Part shown: positions 52,927-61,824 of the stretch, one piece after another
Layout: each line of letters opens with the position of its first letter
How positions within the stretch are numbered: the first letter of the stretch is position 1
DNA from: Mycoplasma sp. CAG:776
Lineage (GTDB): Bacteria > Bacillota_I > Bacilli_A > RF39 > UBA660
Length of the DNA stretch: 64,000 nt
Direction of reading: 5' to 3'
NCBI GenBank assembly: GCA_000438195.1
Contig: FR903066.1
Coordinates: 63,983 to 127,982, forward strand
Program-made: the position numbers and the translations under genes
Notes under the pieces: model-generated
Database searches by the model: none
The model's input: only the letters and a program-made list of their open reading frames with translations
What the model was told of the DNA's origin: nothing

Positions 52927-53460
52927 TTAAGCTTTACTAACTTGATAAACTTCAACTTCAACAGGTGTTTCTTGACCAAATAAATCAATTAAAACATTTA
53001 AGCGATTATTTTCTAAGTCAATACTATCAACTTTACCTATCATACCTTTAAATGGACCATCAACAATACTAACTTTATCACCAATTGCAAGTTCAGATTC
53101 GATATTAACTCGACTCATACCCATACCAGCTAAAATTTTATCAATTTCACTTGGAAGTAAAGGTGTAGGTTTAGCACCCTTACCACTAGATCCAATAAAA
53201 CCTGTAACTCCTGGTGTATTACGGACAATATACCAAGCTTCATCACTCATAATCATTTCTACTAATACATATCCAGGAAACATCTTCTTTTGTTTTTCTT
53301 TTTTTACTCCATCTTTTACTTCTACTTCTGTTGTTTCTGGAACAATTACACGGAAAATATAATCTTGCATTCCCATAGATTCTGTTTTAGCTTCTAACTT
53401 TTCTTTAACTTTTGATTCATGACCTGAATAAGTATTAACAACATACCACTCTTTTTCCAT
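52927..53460 (-). CDS. nusG: Transcription termination/antitermination protein NusG
   Basis: 177 residues. NGN domain (WYVVNTYSGHESKVKEKL, KMFPGYVLVEM, WYIVRNTPGVTGFIG) and a C-terminal KOW domain (GDKVSIVDGPFKGMIGKV). Couples RNA polymerase to pausing, Rho and ribosomes. ATG overlaps the secE stop (TAATG). rplK does not follow; a terminator does, so the usual secE-nusG-rplKAJL string is split. Confidence 0.97.
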   Translation of the reverse strand: MEKEWYVVNTYSGHESKVKEKLEAKTESMGMQDYIFRVIVPETTEVEVKDGVKKEKQKKMFPGYVLVEMIMSDEAWYIVRNTPGVTGFIGSSGKGAKPTPLLPSEIDKILAGMGMSRVNIESELAIGDKVSIVDGPFKGMIGKVDSIDLENNRLNVLIDLFGQETPVEVEVYQVSKA

Positions 53461-53714
53461 TAGTTAAAAACCCCCTTTATAACAGACATTAATAAACTTA
53501 ATAATACAAAGAATATTACTAAAACAATAATAAATACCAAAGTAGCAATTGTATATTTTAAAACATCTTTTTTTGTAGGCCATTTTACTTTAGATAACTC
53601 TGATCTAACACCTACAAAAAAACTTTCTTTCTTTACTTTTTTCTCTTTTGTTTTCTTAGTCTTTTTTGACTGAATTTCTTTTTTAACTTCTTTTTCTTCT
53701 ACTTTTTTTGCCAT
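53460..53714 (-). CDS. secE: Preprotein translocase subunit SecE
   Basis: 84 residues: a long Lys/Glu-rich N-terminus (about 1-30), the conserved SELSKVKWPTKKDVLKYT amphipathic helix and a single membrane helix. Longer at the N-terminus than many SecE proteins. RBS GAGGGG before the ATG. No rpmG upstream. Confidence 0.95.
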   Translation of the reverse strand: MAKKVEEKEVKKEIQSKKTKKTKEKKVKKESFFVGVRSELSKVKWPTKKDVLKYTIATLVFIIVLVIFFVLLSLLMSVIKGVFN

Positions 53715-53740
53715 TTCGATCCCCTCTAAATAAAAGTATT

Positions 53741-53760
53741 TAAAAAAACACTTTCGTGTT
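53741..53760 (-). promoter_or_regulatory. Hairpin with T run in the secE leader (possible attenuator)
   Basis: AACAC-GAAA-GTGTT followed by TTTTT on the minus strand, 27 bases before secE. It looks like a small intrinsic terminator with a GNRA loop. The upstream gene already has its own terminator, so this one may act on the secE transcript. Confidence 0.5.
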
Positions 53761-53833
53761 CATCTATAATTTATCACAAATAAATTCAAAAAGCAAGCAA
53801 AATTTTCTGATTTTCGAATTATTTATAATAATC

Positions 53834-53865
53834 AAAAAAATCTAACCCTTTTAAGATTAGATTTT
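53834..53865 (-). terminator. Terminator of the wall-anchored-like protein gene
   Basis: AAAATCTAA and TTAGATTTT arms (53857-53865 and 53837-53845) with an 11-base loop, then T run on the minus strand. Confidence 0.75.
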
Positions 53866-53872
53866 ATAAAAA

Positions 53873-55054
53873 TTAATTAAACAATTTACCTTTTTTTATA
53901 AGGATAATACCACCGGCTACAACAGTTAATGCAACTGCTCCAATGATGACACTTACTAATACACCGTCATATGTTTGAGGAGTATTAGGAATTTCTTCAC
54001 TTGGATTTGATGGTTCCTCAGGTTCAGTAGGTTCTACTGGTTCTACAGGAGCTTCGTCCTTCTTTTGAACAACTTGATTTCCTTGTTCATCAGTTACAAC
54101 TTCATAAGCATCTCCTAAAAAAGCACTAACATCATTAGAAAATGTTCCCGCAGTAACAGTAACTAAATCTGTAGAAGCAGGCGCTTCAATATCTCCTAAA
54201 GCAAAAACAATATCACTTTTAGCCTCTTTTGGAGACACAAAACTTCCTCCATTAATTGTTAAGGATAAATTCTTAGGAATTTCTTCTCCTCTAACATTCA
54301 TACGAATTGCACTATAGCTTTCAGAAGTTAAAGTACCATTTGTAACAGTAGCTGTTGCTAAATTATCAAGAGCATATGCTTTTTCACTAACTAATGTTCC
54401 ACCATTAATTTCTACTACACTATTTTGATTATTAATAATTACATTACTTACAGCATGAAATTCGCCATCTTTTACTACTAATTTAGGAATAACTTCATTT
54501 TCTAAAATTTCATTTCCTTCTTCATCAGTAGTACGAATATTACCAATCATAGAAGTATTTCCTGTTGAAGTAAATTTTCCACCTTCAATTGTCATATCAG
54601 CTTCATTTCTAACAATATAGAAATTTTGATTAGTAGTAAAATTACCACCTTGAATTACTAAAGTACCTTGATTTGTAATAGCACTATAAGTAGAATTTTC
54701 TTTTTGTGTAACAGTTCCTGTTTTTTCATCAGAACTATCAACAATTGTTAATTTTCCACCAGCTAAAACTTTAATTGCTTCACAACCTAGTGTAAAGTTT
54801 TCTAAAGTATAGCCATTTAAATCAAGAACAACTTCTTCTCCTTTCTGAATAATCAAATCTGTAGAAATATCTGCACCCATAGTTACGTAATAAATGTCAT
54901 CCTTTTTTTGAACAGTAGTATCTTGATACCATCCCATAAAAGCATTTCCTTCTGGCATTGTACTTTCATCTACATAAGCTGCTGCATGAACACTCATAAT
55001 ACCAACCATAGCAAATCCAAATACTGCTACTAACACATATTTGAGATTTTTCAA
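53873..55054 (-). CDS. Secreted beta-helix-like protein with variant wall-sorting tail
   Basis: 393 residues, TTG start behind GGAG. Signal peptide MKNLKYVLVAVFGFAMVGIM ending VHAAA. The body (about 40-320) has repeated short strands and turns (LVIQGGNFTTNQNFYIVRNE, MTIEGGKFTSTGN, VEINGGTLVSEKA, LTINGGSF) that fit a right-handed beta-helix, as in pectate-lyase-like or adhesin domains. Then a Pro/Glu-rich stalk (EPVEPTEPEEPSNPSEE), a NTPQTYDG motif, a hydrophobic helix and KKGK: the order of a sortase signal, but with NPQTY-like spelling instead of LPxTG. Likely cell-surface; ligand unknown. Confidence 0.78.
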   Translation of the reverse strand: MKNLKYVLVAVFGFAMVGIMSVHAAAYVDESTMPEGNAFMGWYQDTTVQKKDDIYYVTMGADISTDLIIQKGEEVVLDLNGYTLENFTLGCEAIKVLAGGKLTIVDSSDEKTGTVTQKENSTYSAITNQGTLVIQGGNFTTNQNFYIVRNEADMTIEGGKFTSTGNTSMIGNIRTTDEEGNEILENEVIPKLVVKDGEFHAVSNVIINNQNSVVEINGGTLVSEKAYALDNLATATVTNGTLTSESYSAIRMNVRGEEIPKNLSLTINGGSFVSPKEAKSDIVFALGDIEAPASTDLVTVTAGTFSNDVSAFLGDAYEVVTDEQGNQVVQKKDEAPVEPVEPTEPEEPSNPSEEIPNTPQTYDGVLVSVIIGAVALTVVAGGIILIKKGKLFN

Positions 55055-55139
55055 ACCTCATCTTCTCCTTTCCTATTTTACAATTCAAGTTTAACATAAA
55101 AAGAAATTTGAAACAAGTACTTTTATTCAATTTAAATTT

Positions 55140-55916
55140 TTAATTGTCAAATAAATATCCACCAAAAATTCCAATAATAAATAATAAAAAATAAGTTAAA
55201 TTCATTTCCATATAAACGCCTAAAAATAAAATAAAAACTGAAGCCAAAGAAAAAGCAAAAATAACTACATTAGTTTGTTCTTTAAAACGTTTTAAAAGAT
55301 AATACATCAAATAACAAGTAATAATAACTCCTAAAATAAGACCAATAACATAAATTAAAAATAATAATGAAAAAGGATTACCTAAAATATTTAAGACAAA
55401 TTGATAAGATCCTAACATCATAAAAATTGCTGTGCCACTAATACCAGGAACAATAGAGGTAAGAGCATCTATTCCTCCTAGCACCAAAGTATAAAGATAA
55501 TGCAAGAAAGTATTTTGAAAAAAAAATGATTCCCCTGTTTGTAAAAAAGGAATGAAAATCATGAAACTAAAAGCCAAAACAAAAATAAAGATATTCTTTT
55601 TATGAAACTTAATATTTTTTTTAAAGCGAAAAACTGTTCCCATAATTAAGCCTAAAAATAAATAAATTGTAAAATAATAATAATTTTCAAGTAAAAATAA
55701 AATAATTTTACTAAATAAAACAATAGCTAAAAAAAGGCCAATTCCAAAGTTAAATAAGAGATAAAAATGTTTCTTTTTATCATCAAAAAATTGAGTTACA
55801 GCTTCCATCAAAGGTTCATAGAGTCCCATAAACATCGCAAGCATAGAACCACTAACACCAGGAATAATCTTACCAACTCCCACAATAAAACCTTGTACAA
55901 TTAATTTTAAATTCAT
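55140..55916 (-). CDS. Second DUF368 membrane protein
   Basis: 258 residues, shorter than the copy at 22190-23083. It keeps the N-terminal GVGKIIPGVSGSMLAMFMGL and the mid SIVPGISGTAIFMMLGSY motifs of the two half repeats. Probably also a polyprenyl-phosphate translocase, by family. GGTGAGATAG precedes the ATG. Confidence 0.85.
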   Translation of the reverse strand: MNLKLIVQGFIVGVGKIIPGVSGSMLAMFMGLYEPLMEAVTQFFDDKKKHFYLLFNFGIGLFLAIVLFSKIILFLLENYYYFTIYLFLGLIMGTVFRFKKNIKFHKKNIFIFVLAFSFMIFIPFLQTGESFFFQNTFLHYLYTLVLGGIDALTSIVPGISGTAIFMMLGSYQFVLNILGNPFSLLFLIYVIGLILGVIITCYLMYYLLKRFKEQTNVVIFAFSLASVFILFLGVYMEMNLTYFLLFIIGIFGGYLFDN

Positions 55917-55951
55917 CTATCTCACCAATATAAATATATGTTATTAAAAGT

Positions 55952-55980
55952 AAAAAAGATTAGCTTAAAAAGTAATCTTT
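55952..55980 (-). terminator. Terminator of the CotD-like gene
   Basis: AAAGATTA and TAATCTTT arms (55973-55980, 55955-55962), ten-base loop, T run on the minus strand. Confidence 0.7.
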
Positions 55981-56006
55981 CAAAAAAAAGCATAAAAAAA
56001 AGATGA

Positions 56007-56360
56007 CTAGCAGCATCTTCTTTCATAAATATTTTGTACTTCATTTTCTTCACAACAAGAATAAGTTGGTGTAAAAGTATGACGATAAATATGATGATTA
56101 ACAATTCTAGTATTACAAGGAATAATATGTGGAACTTCATGACATATATATCTATGACATACAGTTTCTCTTGGACATTCATAAATTGGTGGACATACTA
56201 CTCCTGGTAACATATCTCCCATCATATTTGGCATACACATATCCGCTTCACAAGGACATGCTTGTTGTTGTGAAACATCTGTATCTCCTGCTTTATATTG
56301 AGCATTAAAATAACCTTCAGCTTTCATAGCTTCAAAATCGCGATTATTATTTATTTTCAA
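56007..56360 (-). CDS. Cys/His-rich CotD-like spore coat protein
   Basis: About 117 residues. Start uncertain: TTG at 56360 has GTGAT before it, the upstream GTG (56369) is an alternative. Two parts: an N-terminal acidic region with ACPCEADMC, and a C-terminal region rich in Cys, His and Pro with CPPIYECPRETVCHRYICHE, VPHIIPCNTRIVNHHIYRHT and CCEEN. The VPHIxPxxTRxVNHHxxxHxxxP pattern matches inner spore coat protein D. Suggests the lineage sporulates or descends from sporulators; could also bind metals. Confidence 0.72.
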   Translation of the reverse strand: MKINNNRDFEAMKAEGYFNAQYKAGDTDVSQQQACPCEADMCMPNMMGDMLPGVVCPPIYECPRETVCHRYICHEVPHIIPCNTRIVNHHIYRHTFTPTYSCCEENEVQNIYERRCC

Positions 56361-56419
56361 GATAATCACTTTCCCTTTCTAGTGTATCTTATGACAATAA
56401 AACAATAATGCATAGGTAT

Positions 56420-56821
56420 TTATCCCATTTTTTTCTTCCTATTAGTAAGAAAATGATTAAATAAACAGAATACAATATTAATAAAAATTCCATAATAAAT
56501 AGCACTTACTAAAATTAAAAAAGAAAAAGTAGTTAAAACTTCACTTGGAATAATAATAATTAATAAAACTGGTACAAAAGCGCCTAATATAACATTCCAA
56601 ATAGCTACATAATAAAGATCTTTTTTAGATCTCATCTCTAATTTTCTAAAAATAAAACGAATTAAAAGATAAAATAGGAAAGCAACAATAATTAAAGAAA
56701 GAAAATGCACAAAAAAGCTAAGAAAAGAATTAGTAATAGGAATACTATCAATTAATACCATTAAAAAGGTATAAAAGATAAATTCAAAAATGGAAGACAA
56801 AACAATCAAAAACTTCTGCAT
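56420..56821 (-). CDS. Small four-helix membrane protein
   Basis: 133 residues with four hydrophobic segments (about 5-25, 30-55, 70-95, 97-125) and a basic C-terminus (RKKKMG). No family recognised. RBS GGAGGA overlaps the end of ffh, so it is probably co-transcribed with ffh. Confidence 0.65.
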   Translation of the reverse strand: MQKFLIVLSSIFEFIFYTFLMVLIDSIPITNSFLSFFVHFLSLIIVAFLFYLLIRFIFRKLEMRSKKDLYYVAIWNVILGAFVPVLLIIIIPSEVLTTFSFLILVSAIYYGIFINIVFCLFNHFLTNRKKKMG

Positions 56822-56829
56822 AAATCCTC

Positions 56830-58137
56830 CTAAAATGGCATTTTCATATTTCCATTACTAAACTTTTTCATCATTTCTTTCATAGACTCAAATTGCTTTA
56901 ATAAGCGATTTACTTCTTCCACACTTACCCCACTACCTTTAGCAATTCTCTGTTTACGACTAGCTTTTAAAATATCAGGATTTCGTCTTTCTTTCGGTGT
57001 CATAGAGCTAATAATTGCTTCTACATGAGAAATTTGTTTAGGATCAATATTAATGTTATTAAGTCCCATTTTTCTAGCTCCTGGAAGCATTTTTAAAATA
57101 TTTTCTAAAGGCCCCAATTTTCTAATTTGTTTAATGTTTGTTAAAAAATCTTCTAAATCGTATTTACCTTTACGCATTTTAGCAACTTGACTTTTAGCAT
57201 CATCTTCACTAATCAAATTTTCTACTTTCTCAGCAATACCTAAAATATCTCCCATATCCAGAATTCTCTCAGCCATACGATCAGGATAAAATTCTCGAAG
57301 GCCATCCATTTTCTCAGAATCTCCAACAAACTTAATAGGAATATGTGTAAGATGTCTAACGGATAAAGCAACACCACCTTTAGTATTACCATCAAGTTTC
57401 GTAAGAATAGTACCTGTAAGTTTAAGTTGATTATTAAAGCCCGTAATTACATTAATAGCATCTTGTCCCATCATCGCATCAATTACCAATAAAGTCTCAT
57501 CAATTACAAAATTAGAACTAATATCTTGAAGTTCTTGCATTAATGCTTCATCAATTTGTAAACGACCAGCAGTATCAATAATAATATAATCCATTTGATT
57601 TTCCTTAGCATATTCCATTGCTTCTTTTACAATTAAAGTAGGACTAACTTTTCCTTTCGTAAAAACCGGAATATTTAAACTCTTACCAATTTCCACTAAT
57701 TGCTCTATAGCCGCAGGACGATAAATATCACAAGCAACCAATAAAGGTTTTCTATTATGTTTTTTTCGCAAATAATTAGCAAGTTTTCCTGCTGTAGTTG
57801 TTTTACCACTACCTTGAAGACCACAAAGCATTAATACGGTAGTACCTGTTTTAATTTTTAAAGCTTCATATTCTCCACCAAGTAATTCTACTAATTCATC
57901 TTTTACTAACTTAATAAATAACTCATCAGGTTTTAAACTTTTAGATACATCGAGTCCTAAAGCTTTTTCTTTAACATGACTAACAAATTCTTTTACTACC
58001 TGATAATTAACATCTGCCTCTAATAAAGCAAGGCGAATTTCCCGCATAGCTTCACTAATATTTTCTTCAGTAATTGTTCCCATGCCTCTAATATTTTTAA
58101 TAGCTTTACTAATTCGATCGCCCATATATTCAAACAT
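56830..58137 (-). CDS. ffh: Signal recognition particle protein Ffh
   Basis: 435 residues. N domain (ISEAMREIRLALLEADVNYQ), GTPase G domain (GLQGSGKTTTAGKLA, DTAGRLQ, TKLDGNTKGG) and the M domain with GPLENILKMLPG and the SRxxRIAKGSG RNA-binding motif. Targets membrane proteins co-translationally together with SRP RNA and FtsY. No ylxM is seen upstream. GGAGAG precedes the ATG. Confidence 0.97.
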   Translation of the reverse strand: MFEYMGDRISKAIKNIRGMGTITEENISEAMREIRLALLEADVNYQVVKEFVSHVKEKALGLDVSKSLKPDELFIKLVKDELVELLGGEYEALKIKTGTTVLMLCGLQGSGKTTTAGKLANYLRKKHNRKPLLVACDIYRPAAIEQLVEIGKSLNIPVFTKGKVSPTLIVKEAMEYAKENQMDYIIIDTAGRLQIDEALMQELQDISSNFVIDETLLVIDAMMGQDAINVITGFNNQLKLTGTILTKLDGNTKGGVALSVRHLTHIPIKFVGDSEKMDGLREFYPDRMAERILDMGDILGIAEKVENLISEDDAKSQVAKMRKGKYDLEDFLTNIKQIRKLGPLENILKMLPGARKMGLNNINIDPKQISHVEAIISSMTPKERRNPDILKASRKQRIAKGSGVSVEEVNRLLKQFESMKEMMKKFSNGNMKMPF

Positions 58138-58201
58138 GTTTTATCACTCTCCAGTAAAAATATTTTACCATAAAAAAAAGACAAACTCAAGGAATGCCTT
58201 T

Positions 58202-59059
58202 TCATCCCAATGTGGTATTTCTAATATGATCAATAAAATCTCTCATAATGGTAAGATAATTTTCATTGTTATTAGCTTCCTCATCAGATAAAGTGTATAA
58301 AGTATCAACCGAAATAATATTAGCTTCGTAATCTTCTTCTAAAGAAGTAATAAATTCTGTTTTCTCATCAGTATCACATAAATAAATATCAGTATAAGTT
58401 CCCTCATCAAAAGCATTTTTTAAACTATCTTCACTAATATCTCCATTTAAAACAATTACATTAAAACCATAATTCTCTAAAAACGCTAATTTACTACTAG
58501 AAACAACCAAAGTAGAAGTACCATCTTTTTTTGCATCAGTAGCAACACTTCTAAGTTCAGCATCCATAAAAGATAAAGTTTCTTCTATTTCCTCATATTT
58601 TTGTTCAATTGCTTCCACAGTAACAGTACTAGTAGTATAATCAACTAAATTATTTCGAATATTTTTAGCAAGCATTAAGAAATTATTAGGAGACAACCAT
58701 AATTCTTCTAAAGCATATTCATAATTTAGACCATAAGCAACATCAATTAATAATAAATCAGAATTTTGATTTAAAAACTCACGAGCTAGCTCTTTTTCGG
58801 AAGTAAGACCATTATAAACAAATAATTTCCCTTTACTATAATTCTCTTTTTGCTTATCAGTTAACTCATAAGTTTCTACATCAGCTCCTTTTGGATAAAT
58901 ACTGCTGACATTACTTTCTTCCCCATATAAATAATTGACTAAGTATTCAATCGGATAAACAGTGGTATAAACTTGACTATTTTTCAAGCTATCTTCTCCA
59001 CATCCTGATAAACAAAGCAAAAATGAACCCAAAACTAAAAATTTTAAAAACTTTCTCAT
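58202..59059 (-). CDS. ZnuA-like metal-binding-type lipoprotein lacking the His ligands
   Basis: 285 residues. Lipoprotein signal with LCLSGC, then the cluster A-I binding-protein fold (VYTTVYPIEYLVNYLYGEES, long backbone helix, VVSSSKLAFLENYGFNVIVL). Family members hold Zn or Mn with His in DPHxYEP and DPHxWLxP. Here these read ADVETYELT and LEELWLSPNN, so both His are missing, as is the loop His cluster. It may bind another ligand or serve a non-transport role. No ABC permease or ATPase adjacent. Lies upstream of ffh. Confidence 0.75.
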   Translation of the reverse strand: MRKFLKFLVLGSFLLCLSGCGEDSLKNSQVYTTVYPIEYLVNYLYGEESNVSSIYPKGADVETYELTDKQKENYSKGKLFVYNGLTSEKELAREFLNQNSDLLLIDVAYGLNYEYALEELWLSPNNFLMLAKNIRNNLVDYTTSTVTVEAIEQKYEEIEETLSFMDAELRSVATDAKKDGTSTLVVSSSKLAFLENYGFNVIVLNGDISEDSLKNAFDEGTYTDIYLCDTDEKTEFITSLEEDYEANIISVDTLYTLSDEEANNNENYLTIMRDFIDHIRNTTLG

Positions 59060-59146
59060 CTAAAGTCCTCCATGACTATAATTATTTTAAATTATTTTTC
59101 TAAATAAATCAATAGAATATTATTTAGTACTATTTTTTTATTATTC

Positions 59147-59611
59147 TTAACATCTTCTATTATAAACCAACTCTTTATGCAAATCTTCTACAATATCTGT
59201 TAATTGCCAATTATATTTATCTATAATTGATTGAAACATAAATAACTTATAATCAGCAAATGTAATCACTGGTTTTGTAGTTTCTAAAAAAAGGAGAGAC
59301 TTCCTAATTAGTTCACTACCTAAATGTTGCATTCTATATTGTTCCACCACAAATAAAGTACAAATTTTCTTTTCACTTTCATCTTTTTTTAAAGATGCCA
59401 TAGCAATAATAACTTTAGGATCTTCTTTTTTTCTAATAAATAATATATCACCCTTTGACATCAAAAATCTCGGTAACTGTTTTTTAAAATACCAATCTTT
59501 ATAATGTGGGTAATCTAGACATAATGAAGCTGTAATATCATAAATACATTTAGTTAATCTCATAAATTCTTTTTCACTTATTTTGCCAATATAACTTTTA
59601 AGGCTTTCCAC
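59147..59611 (-). CDS. GNAT-type N-acetyltransferase
   Basis: 154 residues, GTG start. The acetyl-CoA motif A is seen as CTLFVVEQYRMQHLGSELIR (Rx-x-x-x-G-S variant of RxxGxG), followed by PVITFADYKLFMFQSIIDKY. Substrate unknown. It begins 13 bases after the ABC-F gene and is likely co-transcribed with it. Confidence 0.72.
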   Translation of the reverse strand: MESLKSYIGKISEKEFMRLTKCIYDITASLCLDYPHYKDWYFKKQLPRFLMSKGDILFIRKKEDPKVIIAMASLKKDESEKKICTLFVVEQYRMQHLGSELIRKSLLFLETTKPVITFADYKLFMFQSIIDKYNWQLTDIVEDLHKELVYNRRC

Positions 59612-59624
59612 TTGATATATAATA

Positions 59625-61460
59625 TCACTTCCACTCTTCTAATAATTTCTCTAGCTTTTTTTCTAAAACAGCGATTTTATCTGTTACTGCTTGATATTTT
59701 TGAACATCTAAATAAACCTCTTCTAAAAATAATTCTTTTTTTAATTCCTCGAGTTTTTTTTCTAAATCACTAATCTGTTTATCCAAAGAATTTTTGCTTT
59801 TTCCTTCTTTTTTTATTTTTTCTTTCTTGAAAGGAGGCAAGATATTTTCTTCTCTTTCTTTTTTCTTTTCTAAATAGTCTTCATAACCATAATCGTAATA
59901 AGTAACACTAGAACCAAACTCTAAAATAGAATCAGCTAGTTTTTTAACAAAATAACGATCATGGGAAACAAAAAGAATTGTTCCAGGATAATCTAACAAA
60001 ATACTCTCTAATTTTTCTTTTGATAAAATATCTAAATGATTGGTTGGTTCATCTAAAACAAGAAAATTAGCTTGTTCATAAATAACTTCACATAAACGAA
60101 GTCGCACTTTCTCACCACCCGAAAGCACTTCAATTTTTTTGGTTATATCCTCGGCTGAAAATAAAAAACTAGCTAATAAAGAACGAATTTCAAAATCAGT
60201 TTTATCCGGAAAGTGTTTTTGAAACTCTTCATAAACTGTCAAACTAGAATCTAAAGAATCAAATTGTTGATCAAAATAAGCAACAGTAACTTGATGTCCA
60301 AAACTAAATTCTCCCCCCAAACTAGGAATAACATTCATAATTGTTTTCAAAAAAGTAGACTTACCACTTCCATTGGCCCCGATAATTCCAAGCCTTCTTC
60401 CTCTATCTAAAGTAAAAGTTATTTCACCTAAAGGATATTGATAACCAAACTTTAAATGATCAACAGTTAAAACAACTTTTCCACTCGCTTTTATTTGTGA
60501 AAAATTAGAATGAAAAGTAGTAGTATTAGCTTTTTCTGGTTTAGCAATTTTAACCATTCTTTCAATTTGCTTTAACTTTGATAAAGCCATGGATGCTTTT
60601 GAAGGTTTATAACGAAACCGATCAGCAATTCTTTGTAAACGAGCAATCTCTTTTTGTTGTCTTTCATAGTTTTTTAAATTAATTTCATATCTTTTTTTCT
60701 TTTCTTGTTCATAGTATTCATAATTTCCATGATATAAAATCATTTCTCCATATTCTATTTCATATATTTTATTTACAACTTGATTAAGAAACATCCGATC
60801 ATGCGAAACAACAATAAAAGCTTTCGGATATCTTTTTAAATAACTTTCTAACCATTCTATTCCTTCAATATCCAAATGATTGGTTGGCTCATCTAAAAGT
60901 AATAAATCTGGCTTACTAAGTAATAATCGAATAAAACTAATCTTTGTTTGTTCACCACCAGAAAAAGAAGATAATTTTTTATGAAAATCACTTTCCAAAA
61001 AGCCATTTTTATTTAAAGCTGTTAAATATTCTTTTTTATAAAGAAATCCTCCCTGATTTTTATAAGTTTCTTGTAATTCTACGTATTGATAAGACTCCAA
61101 AACGGAAATAGTACCAGTATTCATTTTGCTTTCTAACTTTTCTATTTTCTTTTCTAATAAAATAAGAGGTTCATAAACCTGTAAAATATATTCGAGCAAA
61201 GTTAGATCTCCATGATACCCTTCATTTTGCCTTAAAAAACCAATTTGCGGATTTTCCAAAATAGTAATATTAAATTTCTCTTCGCCAATACCTTCTTCCA
61301 ATAAACTTGTATCGACTAAAGATTTCAAAAGAGTTGTTTTCCCTGCTCCATTTCTTCCAACAATTGCAACATGATCTTTATCTTTAATTTCTAAATTAAT
61401 TTCTTCTAATATTCTCTTGGCATTAATTTCAATAGCTCCATTCACAATTTTAAAATACAT
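59625..61460 (-). CDS. ABC-F family ATPase
   Basis: 611 residues with two ABC domains: Walker A GRNGAGKTT and GANGSGKST, signatures FSGGEQTK and LSGGEKVR, Walker B LLLLDEPTNHLD and FLVLDEPTNHLD. The interdomain linker is arginine/lysine-rich helix (EKKKRYEINLKNYERQQKEI) and the C-terminus is a coiled coil (LDKQISDLEKKLEELKKEL). No membrane part. ABC-F proteins act on the ribosome exit site, in translation rescue or antibiotic protection; the C-terminal coiled coil resembles YdiF/Uup types. Confidence 0.92.
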   Translation of the reverse strand: MYFKIVNGAIEINAKRILEEINLEIKDKDHVAIVGRNGAGKTTLLKSLVDTSLLEEGIGEEKFNITILENPQIGFLRQNEGYHGDLTLLEYILQVYEPLILLEKKIEKLESKMNTGTISVLESYQYVELQETYKNQGGFLYKKEYLTALNKNGFLESDFHKKLSSFSGGEQTKISFIRLLLSKPDLLLLDEPTNHLDIEGIEWLESYLKRYPKAFIVVSHDRMFLNQVVNKIYEIEYGEMILYHGNYEYYEQEKKKRYEINLKNYERQQKEIARLQRIADRFRYKPSKASMALSKLKQIERMVKIAKPEKANTTTFHSNFSQIKASGKVVLTVDHLKFGYQYPLGEITFTLDRGRRLGIIGANGSGKSTFLKTIMNVIPSLGGEFSFGHQVTVAYFDQQFDSLDSSLTVYEEFQKHFPDKTDFEIRSLLASFLFSAEDITKKIEVLSGGEKVRLRLCEVIYEQANFLVLDEPTNHLDILSKEKLESILLDYPGTILFVSHDRYFVKKLADSILEFGSSVTYYDYGYEDYLEKKKEREENILPPFKKEKIKKEGKSKNSLDKQISDLEKKLEELKKELFLEEVYLDVQKYQAVTDKIAVLEKKLEKLLEEWK

Positions 61461-61494
61461 AATAATTCCTTCTTTAAAATTATTATAGCATAAT

Positions 61495-61824
61495 CTACCA
61501 AAAAAGTCCTTTCAAAGCATCAAATAACCCTGATAACCCCTTAGTCATAACCTCACTAATTCCATTCGATATTTTATTACCAATTTTAGTTACACTATTA
61601 GAGTAATCCACCGATTCATCTTTCAAATAATCCTTAATATCCACGACTTCTCCATTTTCTACATCACTTTCAAACTGTTCCATCGCTTCTTTCGTTAAAA
61701 TTGCCCGATTACTCATTTTAGTCTCATAATAACCACTTTCATAAGCAATTAATAAAGCCACAAATACAAAAAAGAAACAAAATAAAATTCGAAAAAAATA
61801 TTTACTCTTTTTACTTTTCTTCAT
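61495..61824 (-). CDS. Small membrane protein downstream of spoIIP
   Basis: 109 residues from the ATG at 61824 (GGAGGAAG before it). Basic start (KKSKKSKYF), one membrane helix, and an extracellular tail (ESGYYETKMSNRAILTKEAM ... GLSGLFDALKGLFW) that ends hydrophobic. Overlaps the spoIIP stop by 14 bases, so likely works in the same process. No family recognised. Confidence 0.7.
   Translation of the reverse strand: MKKSKKSKYFFRILFCFFFVFVALLIAYESGYYETKMSNRAILTKEAMEQFESDVENGEVVDIKDYLKDESVDYSNSVTKIGNKISNGISEVMTKGLSGLFDALKGLFW

Noticed and set aside
55922..56182. 86-codon hydrophobic frame on the minus strand
   Set aside because: It overlaps the CotD-like gene in another frame and runs through its terminator hairpin; no RBS, so a shadow frame.
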